Below, one piece after another: positions 16,495 through 25,157 of a stretch of DNA of 64,000 nucleotides; within the stretch, counting starts at the first letter, position 1; each line of letters begins with the position of its first letter. A model generated the notes under the pieces. That model did no database searches and was not told the DNA's origin. It saw only the letters and a program-made list of their open reading frames with translations. The stretch is taken from contig NZ_CP140152.1 in the NCBI RefSeq assembly GCF_034479515.1, positions 5,518,001-5,582,000 of the forward strand, read 5' to 3'. Source of the stretch: Duganella zoogloeoides (lineage in GTDB: Bacteria; Pseudomonadota; Gammaproteobacteria; Burkholderiales; Burkholderiaceae_D). Made by a program: the position numbers and the translations under genes.

Positions 16495-19290
16495 TCAGAA
16501 GAACGTGTAGCTGGCGGTCAGGCCGATGCGACGGAACTGCGGCGAGAAGCCATCACGCCACTGGATCGGCGCATCTTGCTGGAACAGGTTGTCGATGTAC
16601 AGGCTGATCTTGGTATTTTTGATACCGCTGTACGCCAGGTTGTAATCCACCGTGGTGTTGCTGCCAACATGACCGCAAGTACCCAGATTGGCGGCCGACA
16701 CATTGTTGGTCACGCAGTAGGTTGGCGAACCCAGGCTGTTGTTGCTGTAGCCGCTGGCGTAGTTGATGGTCATGCCATGGTCGAACGAACCGGCCCTCAG
16801 GCTACCGCGCAGCTTGGTTTTCAGACGCGAACCCATGTCGTAGGTACCAGCCATGTTGGTGTCGTAAGCGTTGTCGGCAACGCTGAACTCCTGGTATTTC
16901 CACAGGTACGTACCTTCCAGTTTCAGGCGAGCCTGACCAACCGGGGTGTTGAAGCGGCCAGATGCGTCAAAGTCGAAGCCCGAAGCACGGGTCTTGCCGC
17001 TGTTGACGTATGGGTTGTACAACAAACCGATGGCGCCAATGCCGCCGAAGTTGGTCGTGCTGGTTGGCGCATACTTACGTGCCAGCGCAACGAATTGCGC
17101 ATCGGAAGCGGTGTTGTCAACACGAACCAATTGACCGGCTGGCAGGTTGGCTTCGTCGCGCAGCACGTCGGCCACCGAACGGGTACCGATTTCATCCTTG
17201 CGCTCGATGTGGTAGTAGTCCAGCGCCATGGTCCAGTTCTTGATCGGCTCGAAGACAACACCGGCGGTGAACGAACGCGAGGTTTCTGGCTTCAGATCCT
17301 TGTTCGAGGACACGAAGGTCGGCACGCCGGCCAGGCAGTCCGCGTTGCGCAGAGTGTTGGCTTGCGACTTGTCGGCAGGGGTAGCGTTGGCAGCGTTTTG
17401 CACCAGGTTGTTCAGCGTGCTGGCGATGCCGCAACGACGTGGATCGTTGGTGCTGGTTGCGAACGAACTGCGGCCCAGGCCGTTGCCGGTTTCCACCACG
17501 TTCGGTGCGCGGAAGCCGCCCGATGCGGTAGCGCGCAGCAACAGACCGTCGGTCACGGTGTAGCGCACGCCCAGTTTCGGGGAGTAGTGCACGTCGCTGT
17601 TGGTCGATTTGTCGGCACGCAGCGCAGCGTTCAGTTCAACGCTCTTGAACACAGGAATGGTCGCTTCCGTGAACAGTGCGTAGTGGTCCATCTTGTCCTT
17701 GACCTGCAGACCGGCGATACCAATCAGGTCACCACGCAGCACGTTGTCCGAGCTGGCCATTTCGTACTTTTCCTGGCGGATGTCGGTACCGAACGCAATG
17801 TTCAGCGGGCCGGCCGGCAGTTGGGCGACTGCACCCGACACTACGGCATTGGCAAAACCGATTTTCGATTCGCCGATGGTGGTGCGTATCGGGAACATCG
17901 AGTCCAGCAGCGCATAGCTGTTGGTGCCCGCAGGACCATTGAACTTGTAGGCGCCGCTGGTGATGGCGTTGGTATAGCCGGTGGCGCTGGCAGCGCGGGT
18001 AGCCTTGGTCGCGTCCGAGGTCATGTAGCCGACCGACGATTTCCAGTCGAAGCCTTTGACTTCGCCGGTCAGGCTCAGCATGACGCGCGACTGTTTCGAT
18101 TCGGTGCGGTTGAAGTTGAAGCCGTCGCCGGTATCCATCATGCGGGCACGGAATTCAACCGGTACGTTGTACGGGTTGTTGGCATGGCCAACCGGCAGTT
18201 TCGGGTAAAAATACGGCCCTACCATTTTGCCATCGATGGCGTTGTACCAGGTGCTCGACGCGGTGGTTGGCTGCACGGCAAACGGGGCAACGATGTAATC
18301 GTTGGCGGCGCTGGCGTGGGTGATCTCGAAGTTGGCGTCGATATCCTTGCCGATGCGGAAGTGCGTGTTGCTGGCCAGCGCATAACGCTTGGCGTCGGTG
18401 GTCAGGCCGGTTTGCGGCAGGATGTCGTATTTGCACAGGCCGTCGCGTGGATCGATCGACGAGGCCGGGCAGCCTGGCGCCGCCACATAGTTGGAAGCGC
18501 TGCGGTACAGGTTACCGGTTGGCGAATAAACGCTTGGCACGTCCCAGGTCGAGCGGCCCGGGGTCTGGCGGTGCCATTCCGGGTAGTGGTTGCGCAGGTC
18601 GCCGGTCGAATAGCCGTCGCTCTTGTAAGCGTCGTAGGTCAGGTAGGTGTTGAAACCGTTACGGTCGATGTCACCCCAACCGATGATGCCGGAGATGTTG
18701 CTGTTACGGTTTTCCTTGAAGTTCTCGGATTCCTTATAGTTCGCGGAAATACGGGCGCCTTCGAAGTCCTTGAGCAGGATGATGTTGATCACACCGGCGA
18801 TAGCGTCGGAACCATAGATGGCCGATGCGCCGTCTTTCAGGATCTCGATGCGGTCGATCGCCGAGGCTGAAATGGCATCGAGGTTGGTGAAGTTTTGTTG
18901 TGCACCATCGGCCAGGCCGTATTGTGCAATGCGCTGGCCATTAACCAGGACCAGAGTAGCAACCTTGCCCAGGCCGCGCATGCCCACGCCGGACGAACCG
19001 GTCGCGAAGCTGCCCGAGCTGCTCGATGCCGAGCTGATGTCGGTGCTGATCGCGGACGACGAATTCAGAATACCCAGTGCGGTGGTCTGGCCGGTACGTT
19101 CGATATCGTCACGGGTCAGGATCTGGATCGAGCCGGCAGCTTCCTGTTCGGTGCGCTTGATGCTACTACCGGTGATTTCGATGCGTTGCAGCTTGGGTTC
19201 AGTGGCTGCTGCTTCTTGCGCCGCAGCGTGCTGCGAAAATGCCAGGCCCAGCGCCATAGCAATGGCACTTTTTTTCATGGTGTGTTTCAA
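16495..19290 (-). CDS. TonB-dependent outer membrane receptor 1
   Basis: A beta-barrel receptor for active uptake of an unknown ligand. After a signal peptide ending FSQHAAAQ it has a TonB-box-like LQRIEITGSSIKRT, the plug domain with DAISASAIDRIEILKDGASA and YGSDAIAGVINIILLK, and a barrel ending in Phe (GLTASYTFF). GGGAG lies five bases before a TTG at 19290, giving MKHTMKKSAIAMALG. An ATG at 19278 is the alternative. The product is about 931 residues. It is a single-gene unit with its own terminator and no nearby enzyme or transporter to suggest the substrate. Confidence 0.92.
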   Translation of the reverse strand: MKHTMKKSAIAMALGLAFSQHAAAQEAAATEPKLQRIEITGSSIKRTEQEAAGSIQILTRDDIERTGQTTALGILNSSSAISTDISSASSSSGSFATGSSGVGMRGLGKVATLVLVNGQRIAQYGLADGAQQNFTNLDAISASAIDRIEILKDGASAIYGSDAIAGVINIILLKDFEGARISANYKESENFKENRNSNISGIIGWGDIDRNGFNTYLTYDAYKSDGYSTGDLRNHYPEWHRQTPGRSTWDVPSVYSPTGNLYRSASNYVAAPGCPASSIDPRDGLCKYDILPQTGLTTDAKRYALASNTHFRIGKDIDANFEITHASAANDYIVAPFAVQPTTASSTWYNAIDGKMVGPYFYPKLPVGHANNPYNVPVEFRARMMDTGDGFNFNRTESKQSRVMLSLTGEVKGFDWKSSVGYMTSDATKATRAASATGYTNAITSGAYKFNGPAGTNSYALLDSMFPIRTTIGESKIGFANAVVSGAVAQLPAGPLNIAFGTDIRQEKYEMASSDNVLRGDLIGIAGLQVKDKMDHYALFTEATIPVFKSVELNAALRADKSTNSDVHYSPKLGVRYTVTDGLLLRATASGGFRAPNVVETGNGLGRSSFATSTNDPRRCGIASTLNNLVQNAANATPADKSQANTLRNADCLAGVPTFVSSNKDLKPETSRSFTAGVVFEPIKNWTMALDYYHIERKDEIGTRSVADVLRDEANLPAGQLVRVDNTASDAQFVALARKYAPTSTTNFGGIGAIGLLYNPYVNSGKTRASGFDFDASGRFNTPVGQARLKLEGTYLWKYQEFSVADNAYDTNMAGTYDMGSRLKTKLRGSLRAGSFDHGMTINYASGYSNNSLGSPTYCVTNNVSAANLGTCGHVGSNTTVDYNLAYSGIKNTKISLYIDNLFQQDAPIQWRDGFSPQFRRIGLTASYTFF

Positions 19291-19583
19291 AACTACTCCC
19301 GAGAAATTAATGGATTCCATGCGCTTCTAAGCACCATCGACCGGGTAAGGTGATCAGCACTTTCGACGTCTAAGGAAGAATCTCTCACAATATTGACGGG
19401 TGGGAAAAGACCCAGTGCAGTTTTTGCACGGCATTTGTCGAAAAACCCCGCATTTTGTTGTTTTTCTGTTCGAAAATCATTGTCTATTGAATAGCAACAA
19501 AATATTCCACTCCAGAACATTAAAAGAAAAGCTTTTTATATTAGCAACCCATGCCGATGCGGCTGTTCTCGGAAGACGCGCAT
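19291..19583. other. AT-rich upstream region of TonB receptor 1
   Basis: This 293-base gap is much richer in A and T than the flanking genes. It includes an imperfect GTGCA/TGCAC hairpin near 19415-19440 on the minus strand. No hexamer pair close to sigma-70 or sigma-54 consensus was found. It presumably carries the receptor's promoter and the end of the SapC/cupin transcript. Confidence 0.4.
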
Positions 19584-20621
19584 CTAGCGCTTCATGCGGT
19601 TGAGCAAGTGCGCGCGCAGCATGCGGGCGCCCATGGCGTCGATCGGCGCCAGCACATGGCGCGCTGCCTCGGGGATGTGGGCGGCCTCGCTGCCGTCGCT
19701 CTCGAACACGTAGTGGCGGAACAGTTCCTGCCATGCCAGCCGCTGCGCCGGCGGCAGGTCACGCATGGTCAGCAGCGCATGCAGCAACGTGGTTGCAGGC
19801 GTATCCATGTACGCGGGCGACTGCCGCCACCAGTAATTGACCAGCACATTGAAACTGTCCAGCGCCTCGATATGGTGCCACCACATGCTGGGAATGAAGA
19901 TGGCGTCGCCGGCGGCCAGCTCGGCCTGCCGAGCATGCGCCCACGCGGTCGCAAAACGCGGATAACGCACCAGGTCCGCAGCGGCGAAATCGACCAGGCT
20001 GACCGCCTGGCCGGCCGGTGTCAGGTCGAGCGGACCGATGTACAGGTTGGCCAGCTGGTCGGGCGGGAACAGCATAAAGCGGCGGCGCCCGGCCGCCACG
20101 CATGCCAGGTTGTCGGGCAAATCGTAGTGGGCGGGAATGCGGGTGCGGTTGCCCACCCAGATGCTGGCCAGCGCATCGCGCGTACCGAGCCTGACATCGT
20201 TTTCAGCCGTGAAGCCCGGCAGGCAGGCGTCGATCGTGGTCGAGCCCACGTACAGCGTGGGTGGGCGCGGATCGTCCTGGTGCGCGCGCAAGGCGTCGAG
20301 CACGGCGTCGAAGCGTACCTGCTGCATGCTGAAATTAAAGCCGGACATATCGTCGTTGTAAAAAATCCGCCCGTCGATCTCGGGCGCACCGTGCATCGCC
20401 ATCACGGTGGCGTCGCGGTAAAAGCCGCGCAGGTAGGCATCGGCCGCCTGGCTGGACGTTTTGGCGGCGCGCACCATCGGCCAGTGCGATACCAGGCCGC
20501 GCAGCACCACCGGTTCGGTGGCTGCCAGGATTTCATCGGGCAGCGGCGCGCCGGCGGTCCAGGCGATCTCGGCAATCGGCTGGACCGCCGGCAGCATCAC
20601 GGCGTCAGCGTGGGACGGCAT
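19584..20621 (-). CDS. Cupin-like (JmjC-type) domain protein
   Basis: A 345-residue protein of the cupin-like/JmjC class of Fe(II) and 2-oxoglutarate-dependent oxygenases. The metal-binding set HYD (165-167) and the distal His in MWWHHIEAL (249 or 250) are visible, as is the usual RRRFMLFPPDQLANLYIGPL segment. The ATG overlaps the SapC gene by 17 bases, implying translational coupling. Receptor, SapC and cupin-like genes recur together in several Gram-negative groups, often with a tryptophan-halogenase-like gene that is absent here. Substrate unknown. Confidence 0.85.
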   Translation of the reverse strand: MPSHADAVMLPAVQPIAEIAWTAGAPLPDEILAATEPVVLRGLVSHWPMVRAAKTSSQAADAYLRGFYRDATVMAMHGAPEIDGRIFYNDDMSGFNFSMQQVRFDAVLDALRAHQDDPRPPTLYVGSTTIDACLPGFTAENDVRLGTRDALASIWVGNRTRIPAHYDLPDNLACVAAGRRRFMLFPPDQLANLYIGPLDLTPAGQAVSLVDFAAADLVRYPRFATAWAHARQAELAAGDAIFIPSMWWHHIEALDSFNVLVNYWWRQSPAYMDTPATTLLHALLTMRDLPPAQRLAWQELFRHYVFESDGSEAAHIPEAARHVLAPIDAMGARMLRAHLLNRMKR

Positions 20622-21318
20622 ACCGGCGGTTCTCGCGTTCGATCAGGGCACGGAAGTTCGACAGCGACGCCACCACCATGTAGACCGGCAGCAGGTAGCC
20701 GGCGCGGTGCAGGCGGTCCAGCGCCGCCGCGTCCAGCGCTGCCAGTGCTTCCTCGTTGATGGTGTACAGGCCCTCCAGCCGGCGCTCGCTGCCGTCAGCC
20801 AGTTCGATCTCGAACACGAATGCTTCGAGCAGCGCGTGCTCGCGCAGGGCGGCAATCAGGCCCGTCATTTCCAGCATGCCCTCGTGCAGTGCGAACAGCA
20901 TCGAATTGACTTGCTCGAGATACGGCGTGGGACTGCCCTCCTCCAGGAACACGGCTTCGCCTTCGTCAGGACCGCAGCGCAGGCGCGCGCTGTCCTCGTC
21001 CACGTGGACGGTCAGTTCCTGGCCCGAGACGCCGATCAGGAACGGCTGGCGGCGCACGGCCAGCGGCACGTAGTCGGCATCCCAGCCGTCATTGCTCAGG
21101 AAAAGGTTGTCGCCAGCAGCCAGGCCGAACAAGGCCAGCGCTTCAAAGCCGTCGCCGGCCGTGGGCCGGAACACGATCGGATAATGCGCCTGCGCCTGAC
21201 GGAACTCGGCCGCGATGATCGGTGCGGCCATCTGGTTGTCGCCGAATTCGGCGCCGGGCCCGGTACGCACGCGCAGGTGCTGGTGGGTGATGTTATTGAG
21301 TAAGACTGGCTTGGCCAT
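20605..21318 (-). CDS. SapC family protein
   Basis: A 237-residue protein of the SapC family, seen mostly beside TonB-dependent receptors; its biochemical role is not established. The N-terminus MAKPVLLNNITHQHLRVRTG and the segment YPIVFRPTAGDGFEALALFG fit the family. The frame is open ten codons further upstream, but MAKPV is the expected start and has AAAGAG upstream. It lies between TonB receptor 2 (84-base gap) and the cupin-like gene, almost surely in the same transcript. No membrane segment is evident. Confidence 0.85.
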   Translation of the reverse strand: MAKPVLLNNITHQHLRVRTGPGAEFGDNQMAAPIIAAEFRQAQAHYPIVFRPTAGDGFEALALFGLAAGDNLFLSNDGWDADYVPLAVRRQPFLIGVSGQELTVHVDEDSARLRCGPDEGEAVFLEEGSPTPYLEQVNSMLFALHEGMLEMTGLIAALREHALLEAFVFEIELADGSERRLEGLYTINEEALAALDAAALDRLHRAGYLLPVYMVVASLSNFRALIERENRRYAVPR

Positions 21319-21402
21319 GGTTGCTCTTTGATTGCGTTGACTGAACAAGAAAGGGGCGGCACTTGTCAGCGCCGCCCCCGGGTCACACCTCGATGTTACC
21401 GA

Positions 21403-24402
21403 TCAGAACTTGTAGCGCGCGCCCAGCATATACCGTGGGCCGGCTTGCGTCACGTTCAACGTCGCCATGCTGGTACGGCCGTGCTGACGCTGGGTCTCGT
21501 CGGTCAGGTTGATCGCCTCGAGCTGGAAGCTCAGGTTCTTGTTGTAGTTGTAGCCGATGCTCACGTCGGTCTGGCCGTAGCTGTCGGTGTACACCGGCGC
21601 TGCCTTGCCCGAGCCGTCCACGGTGGCAGCGAGGAACTCGCCGCGCCAGTTGTAGGCCAGGCGCACCGACCACTTCTCATTCTCGAAGATGCCGACCACG
21701 TTGGCCGAATTGCTCAGCCCCAGGATCGCGAACTGGTCGCTGACGTTGGCGTTGTCGTACTTGAGCGGCGAGCGCACGTAGGTGTAGTTCGCCTGCACGC
21801 CAAAGCCGGTTCGGCCGAACATGTGCTGGATGTTCGCTTCCGCGCCACTGACGCGCGCCGACTTCTGGTTGGCGTAGCTGGTGGTGAGGAAGTTGGCCAG
21901 CGGATCGGTTGGCAGGCCGGTGATGCGGCCCTTCAGGTTGCCGTCGGGGTTGACACCGGTGCGCACCACGCCAGGCTGGCCGTCGTACCTGGTCAGGATG
22001 TAGTTACGGATGCAGTTGGTATCTGCCACCGTGCAGCCGCCCTGGGACAGCGCCGTATTGTAGTAGGCGCCGCCGACGGGGGTATGCAGGTCGTATTGCG
22101 AGCCCGGCGTAACGATCGTTGCTGCGTAGTTATCCATTTCCTTGCGGAACAGGGCCAGCGACAACACGCTCTGCTTGTCGTAGTACCATTCGTAGGACAA
22201 GTCCAGGTTCTTCGACTTCACCGGCTTCAGGGCCGGATTACCGACCGAAGCGGTGCCGTTATAGGTGCTGGCGATCGTGCCCAGGCTGAGGCCCCCCTGC
22301 AGCTGGTCGTAGCGAGCGCGACCGATAGTGGCGCCGGCGCTGGCGCGCAACTTCATGTCGGACCGCAAATCGATATCGAAGTTCAGGCTTGGCAGCACGT
22401 TGTTATACGACGAGGCCGTGGTGGACAATTCCGCGCCCGCCAGGGTGATCGGCAACTCGTTCTGCGATTCCCACACCATGGCTACGCCAGGCTGCACCTG
22501 GGCCACCGAGGTGACCTTGGTTTTCTCGAAGCGCACGCCGGCGGACGTGTGCATTGGCATCGCCGTATCCCAGTCGGTACCGAACGAGGCGTAGACCGAA
22601 GAGGTTTTTTCCGTCAGCAGGCGGTCGGTGTCGGCGCTGGCAAAGTTCGGCAGGTAGCCGGCCTGGTTGCCGGTGGCGTTGGCGGTCAGTGCGCGCACGG
22701 TGGCGAAGTCGAACGTGTAGAGCGTGCCGAACAGGTTCGGCGAGCCGCCGATCTTGCTGAAGTAGTCACCCAGCGGGTTGGCCTGGTAAGCGCTGGCCGG
22801 GTAGTCGGACGCCTTGCTGGCGCCGCTCCAGGTGTTGTTCTGCACGTTCGAATAGGTCGAGCGGTTCGACGACTTGGTATAGCCGGCGCCGAACTTCACG
22901 GTCGACGCTTCCAGCACCTGCCAGTCGCCACCGACCTGCGCCTGGTCCACCTTCGATTTCTGGTAGCTGTTGTGGAACCACGAGCCGGTGCCCTGGATCG
23001 GCTGCGCTGCCAGGTTGGCGGCCGGCATCGAGACGATCGGCAGCTTGTTGGTGAAGTCGACCGAGGTGGTGCCACGGCTGAAGCTGGCGTTGGACAGGTT
23101 GTTCTCGGTACCCCACGGGCTGTCGGCGCCCGATTCGGCGGTCGAGTGGTGGACGTCGAAATTGAGCTTGAGGGCGTTGCTGGCCTTCCACACGGTGTTG
23201 AAACCGATCGACTCGTTCTTGGTCTTGGTGGCGTAGTCGCCGCCCACGATCGAGATATCCTGTGGCGAGTTATAAGACTCCGAGTACGTCAACGGGGACT
23301 GGACATGGCCGCCCGGCCAGCTGCTGGTCGAGGTTGGCGTCTGCGCGAACCATACGCTCAGCTCGTTACGCTTGGTCTGCACCTTGTTTTCCGAATAGGT
23401 GAAGTCCAGCGTGCTGGTGATGTCCTTGACCGGGCGGAACTGCAAGGCCAACTGGCCATTGGTGCGTTGGCGCTGGATGCCGTTGACGCCGTAGCCGAAG
23501 TTTTGCGGAATCGAATACACGTCGGTCGGGCCGGGACGGTTGGTGATGTTTTGCGAACCTGGCTGGCCAGGCTGCGGCAAGGTCGAGCCGGGCGTCGTGT
23601 CCGAACCCAGGTACGGGCCCTGGTAGCCATTGGCCAGGCCGGCGCGGTTGAAGCCCGAATTGCGCTCCTGGTAACTGGCGCTCACGGCCACGCCGAAGCG
23701 GCCGTCTTCGCTGGTGTTGGTGTAGATGCCGGACACTTCCGGGGTGGTGCTGTCGCCCTTGAGCATGCCCGGCAGGTGCTTGTTCGACGTGTCGTGCACG
23801 GCTTTCACGCCGATACTCGAATGCATGCCAGGGTTGTCGAACGGACGCGCGGTCATTACGTTGATGGTGGCGCCGATGCCGCCGCTCGGATTGTCGGCCC
23901 GGCCTGACTTGTACACCTGCAGCTGCGAAATCGATTCCGAGGCCAGGTTGGAGAAGTCGAACGAGCGGCCGCCCAGGTCGCCCAGGTCGGTGGTTGGCAT
24001 CTGGCGGCCGTTGAGCAGTACCAGGTTGAAGTCCGGACCGAGGCCGCGCACGGTGACCTTCTGCCCTTCGCCATTGCTGCGGTCGATCGACACGCCGCTG
24101 ATGCGCTGCAGCGACTCGGCCAGGTTGGTATCGGGGAATTTACCGATGTCGTCAGCGACGATGCCGTCGACGATGCCGTCGCTGTTGCGCTTCATGTTCA
24201 TGGTGGACTGCATGCTGGCGCGGATACCGGTCACGACCACTTTCGGGCCATCGACATCGCCCGGCACCGGGGCGGCGACCTGCTGTGCATGGGCCGGCAC
24301 GAAGCTGGCGCAGGCGCCGGCAACCGCCAGGGCGATCAGGCGGCGTTGCTTCGGCAGAGGTTTCGGCAGAAGCTTTGAAAACGTTTTCAGATTTTGTTGC
24401 AT
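21403..24402 (-). CDS. TonB-dependent outer membrane receptor 2
   Basis: A 999-residue receptor of the large type with a long plug. After the signal peptide (cleaved near FVPAHAQ), the TonB-box region is KVVVTGIRASMQST. The plug has NLAESLQRISGVSIDRSNGE and VRGLGPDFNLVLLNGRQMPT, and the barrel ends ARYKF. GGAG five bases before the ATG fixes the start. It leads an operon with SapC and cupin-like genes. A good sigma-70 promoter lies at 24539-24567, with a palindrome next to it and another in codons 5-9. These receptors often take up oligosaccharides or other scavenged nutrients; the ligand here is unknown. Confidence 0.93.
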   Translation of the reverse strand: MQQNLKTFSKLLPKPLPKQRRLIALAVAGACASFVPAHAQQVAAPVPGDVDGPKVVVTGIRASMQSTMNMKRNSDGIVDGIVADDIGKFPDTNLAESLQRISGVSIDRSNGEGQKVTVRGLGPDFNLVLLNGRQMPTTDLGDLGGRSFDFSNLASESISQLQVYKSGRADNPSGGIGATINVMTARPFDNPGMHSSIGVKAVHDTSNKHLPGMLKGDSTTPEVSGIYTNTSEDGRFGVAVSASYQERNSGFNRAGLANGYQGPYLGSDTTPGSTLPQPGQPGSQNITNRPGPTDVYSIPQNFGYGVNGIQRQRTNGQLALQFRPVKDITSTLDFTYSENKVQTKRNELSVWFAQTPTSTSSWPGGHVQSPLTYSESYNSPQDISIVGGDYATKTKNESIGFNTVWKASNALKLNFDVHHSTAESGADSPWGTENNLSNASFSRGTTSVDFTNKLPIVSMPAANLAAQPIQGTGSWFHNSYQKSKVDQAQVGGDWQVLEASTVKFGAGYTKSSNRSTYSNVQNNTWSGASKASDYPASAYQANPLGDYFSKIGGSPNLFGTLYTFDFATVRALTANATGNQAGYLPNFASADTDRLLTEKTSSVYASFGTDWDTAMPMHTSAGVRFEKTKVTSVAQVQPGVAMVWESQNELPITLAGAELSTTASSYNNVLPSLNFDIDLRSDMKLRASAGATIGRARYDQLQGGLSLGTIASTYNGTASVGNPALKPVKSKNLDLSYEWYYDKQSVLSLALFRKEMDNYAATIVTPGSQYDLHTPVGGAYYNTALSQGGCTVADTNCIRNYILTRYDGQPGVVRTGVNPDGNLKGRITGLPTDPLANFLTTSYANQKSARVSGAEANIQHMFGRTGFGVQANYTYVRSPLKYDNANVSDQFAILGLSNSANVVGIFENEKWSVRLAYNWRGEFLAATVDGSGKAAPVYTDSYGQTDVSIGYNYNKNLSFQLEAINLTDETQRQHGRTSMATLNVTQAGPRYMLGARYKF
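24376..24389. promoter_or_regulatory. Perfect 14-bp palindrome in the first codons of TonB receptor 2
   Basis: TGAAAACGTTTTCA is a perfect palindrome with a central CG, the pattern of many LacI/GalR-family operators. It lies within codons 5-9 of the receptor gene, about 145 bases downstream of the predicted transcription start. No LacI-type regulator gene is in the window, so the role is inferred from shape and position only. Confidence 0.4.
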
Positions 24403-24538
24403 TTTGTCTCCGTTGTTTGTCAGTTTATTTTTTACGACTTATTTTCGGGTAAAACAGGCGGGGCGGTGGCAGCCCCGGGGGGCGCGTTACGGCACGGGCT
24501 GCCAAAGTGGCATGCTTGGCGTGTAGATATCGCTATCA

Positions 24539-24567
24539 AGAATAGGAGCAAAATAATTTTTAGTCAA
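24539..24567 (-). promoter_or_regulatory. Sigma-70 promoter of the receptor-SapC-cupin operon
   Basis: On the minus strand TTGACT (24567-24562) and TATTCT (24544-24539) are 17 bases apart. Transcription would begin near 24532, leaving a leader of about 130 bases before the receptor ATG. The surrounding bases are AT-rich and no gene lies between. Confidence 0.7.
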
Positions 24568-24573
24568 TTCAAG

Positions 24574-24588
24574 TCGCACATTGTGCGA
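24574..24588. promoter_or_regulatory. 15-bp palindrome beside the receptor promoter
   Basis: TCGCACA and TGTGCGA flank a single T, giving a perfect 15-bp dyad whose near edge is seven bases upstream of the -35 element of the receptor promoter. Its placement suits an activator or repressor site. It does not match an operator I can name. Confidence 0.45.
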
Positions 24589-24639
24589 AGCAATCTCGAC
24601 AATGAGGTAAACGCGCAACAGTTACTTCGGGTATGGACG

Positions 24640-24666
24640 AAAAAAAACCGGACGTTGCCGTCCGGT
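24640..24666 (-). terminator. Strong intrinsic terminator after rpsJ
   Basis: ACCGGACG (24647-24654) and CGTCCGGT (24659-24666) form an 8-bp stem with a four-base loop, followed on the minus strand by eight T residues. It ends the str-operon transcript about 45 bases after the rpsJ stop, separating rpsJ from everything downstream, including rplC. Confidence 0.9.
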
Positions 24667-24711
24667 CTTTTCTTGGCTGGCAGCGCTGTGCGCCGCCCGG
24701 CTCGACTGCAA

Positions 24712-25029
24712 TTATTGCAGTTTGATTTCGACGTCAACACCAGCTGGCAGGTCCAGCTTCATCAGTGCGTCAACGGTCTTGTCGGTTGGGTCGACGATGT
24801 CCATCAGGCGCTGGTGGGTACGGATCTCGAACTGGTCGCGCGAGGTTTTGTTGACGTGCGGGGAACGCAGTACGTCAAAACGCTGGATGCGGGTTGGCAG
24901 TGGAACTGGGCCTTTGACCACGGCGCCGGTACGCTTGGCGGTGTCAACGATTTCCAGTGCGGACTGGTCGATCAGCTTGTAGTCGAAAGCTTTCAGGCGA
25001 ATACGGATTTTCTGGTTTGGTGCGGACAT
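24712..25029 (-). CDS. rpsJ: 30S ribosomal protein S10 (NusE)
   Basis: S10 is in the 30S head and also acts with NusB in transcription antitermination. The 105-residue product starts [20 protein letters not shown] and contains [19 protein letters not shown]. It is the last gene of the str transcript, 128 bases after tuf, and is followed by a strong terminator rather than by rplC, its partner in the usual S10 operon. Confidence 0.98.
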   Translation of the reverse strand: MSAPNQKIRIRLKAFDYKLIDQSALEIVDTAKRTGAVVKGPVPLPTRIQRFDVLRSPHVNKTSRDQFEIRTHQRLMDIVDPTDKTVDALMKLDLPAGVDVEIKLQ

Positions 25030-25102
25030 GATATTTCCTTGAAAAGAACGAACTGGCGGCTATGTAGTGCCAGCAAATTTAAAAAGAACGAGGTTCTGCA
25101 AC

Positions 25103-25137
25103 GAAGCCCGACATGGTAGCACACCTTGCCGGGCTTC
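25103..25137 (-). other. Stem-loop in the tuf-rpsJ gap
   Basis: GAAGCCCG (25103-25110) and CGGGCTTC (25130-25137) form an 8-bp stem with a further partly paired interior (ATGGT with ACCTT). No T-run follows on the minus strand. It may be an RNA-processing or stability structure between the very highly expressed tuf and rpsJ. Confidence 0.5.
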
Positions 25138-25157
25138 ATTTATTCAGCGCTTAAAAA

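Noticed and set aside
16477-18870. Long open frame antisense to TonB receptor 1
   Set aside because: It mirrors the codon structure of the receptor gene in GC-rich DNA, shows no recognisable domain, and has no ribosome binding site. Similar antisense frames over 21328-23907, 39981-42020, 47832-50039, 54615-56963 and 60699-63491 were rejected for the same reason.
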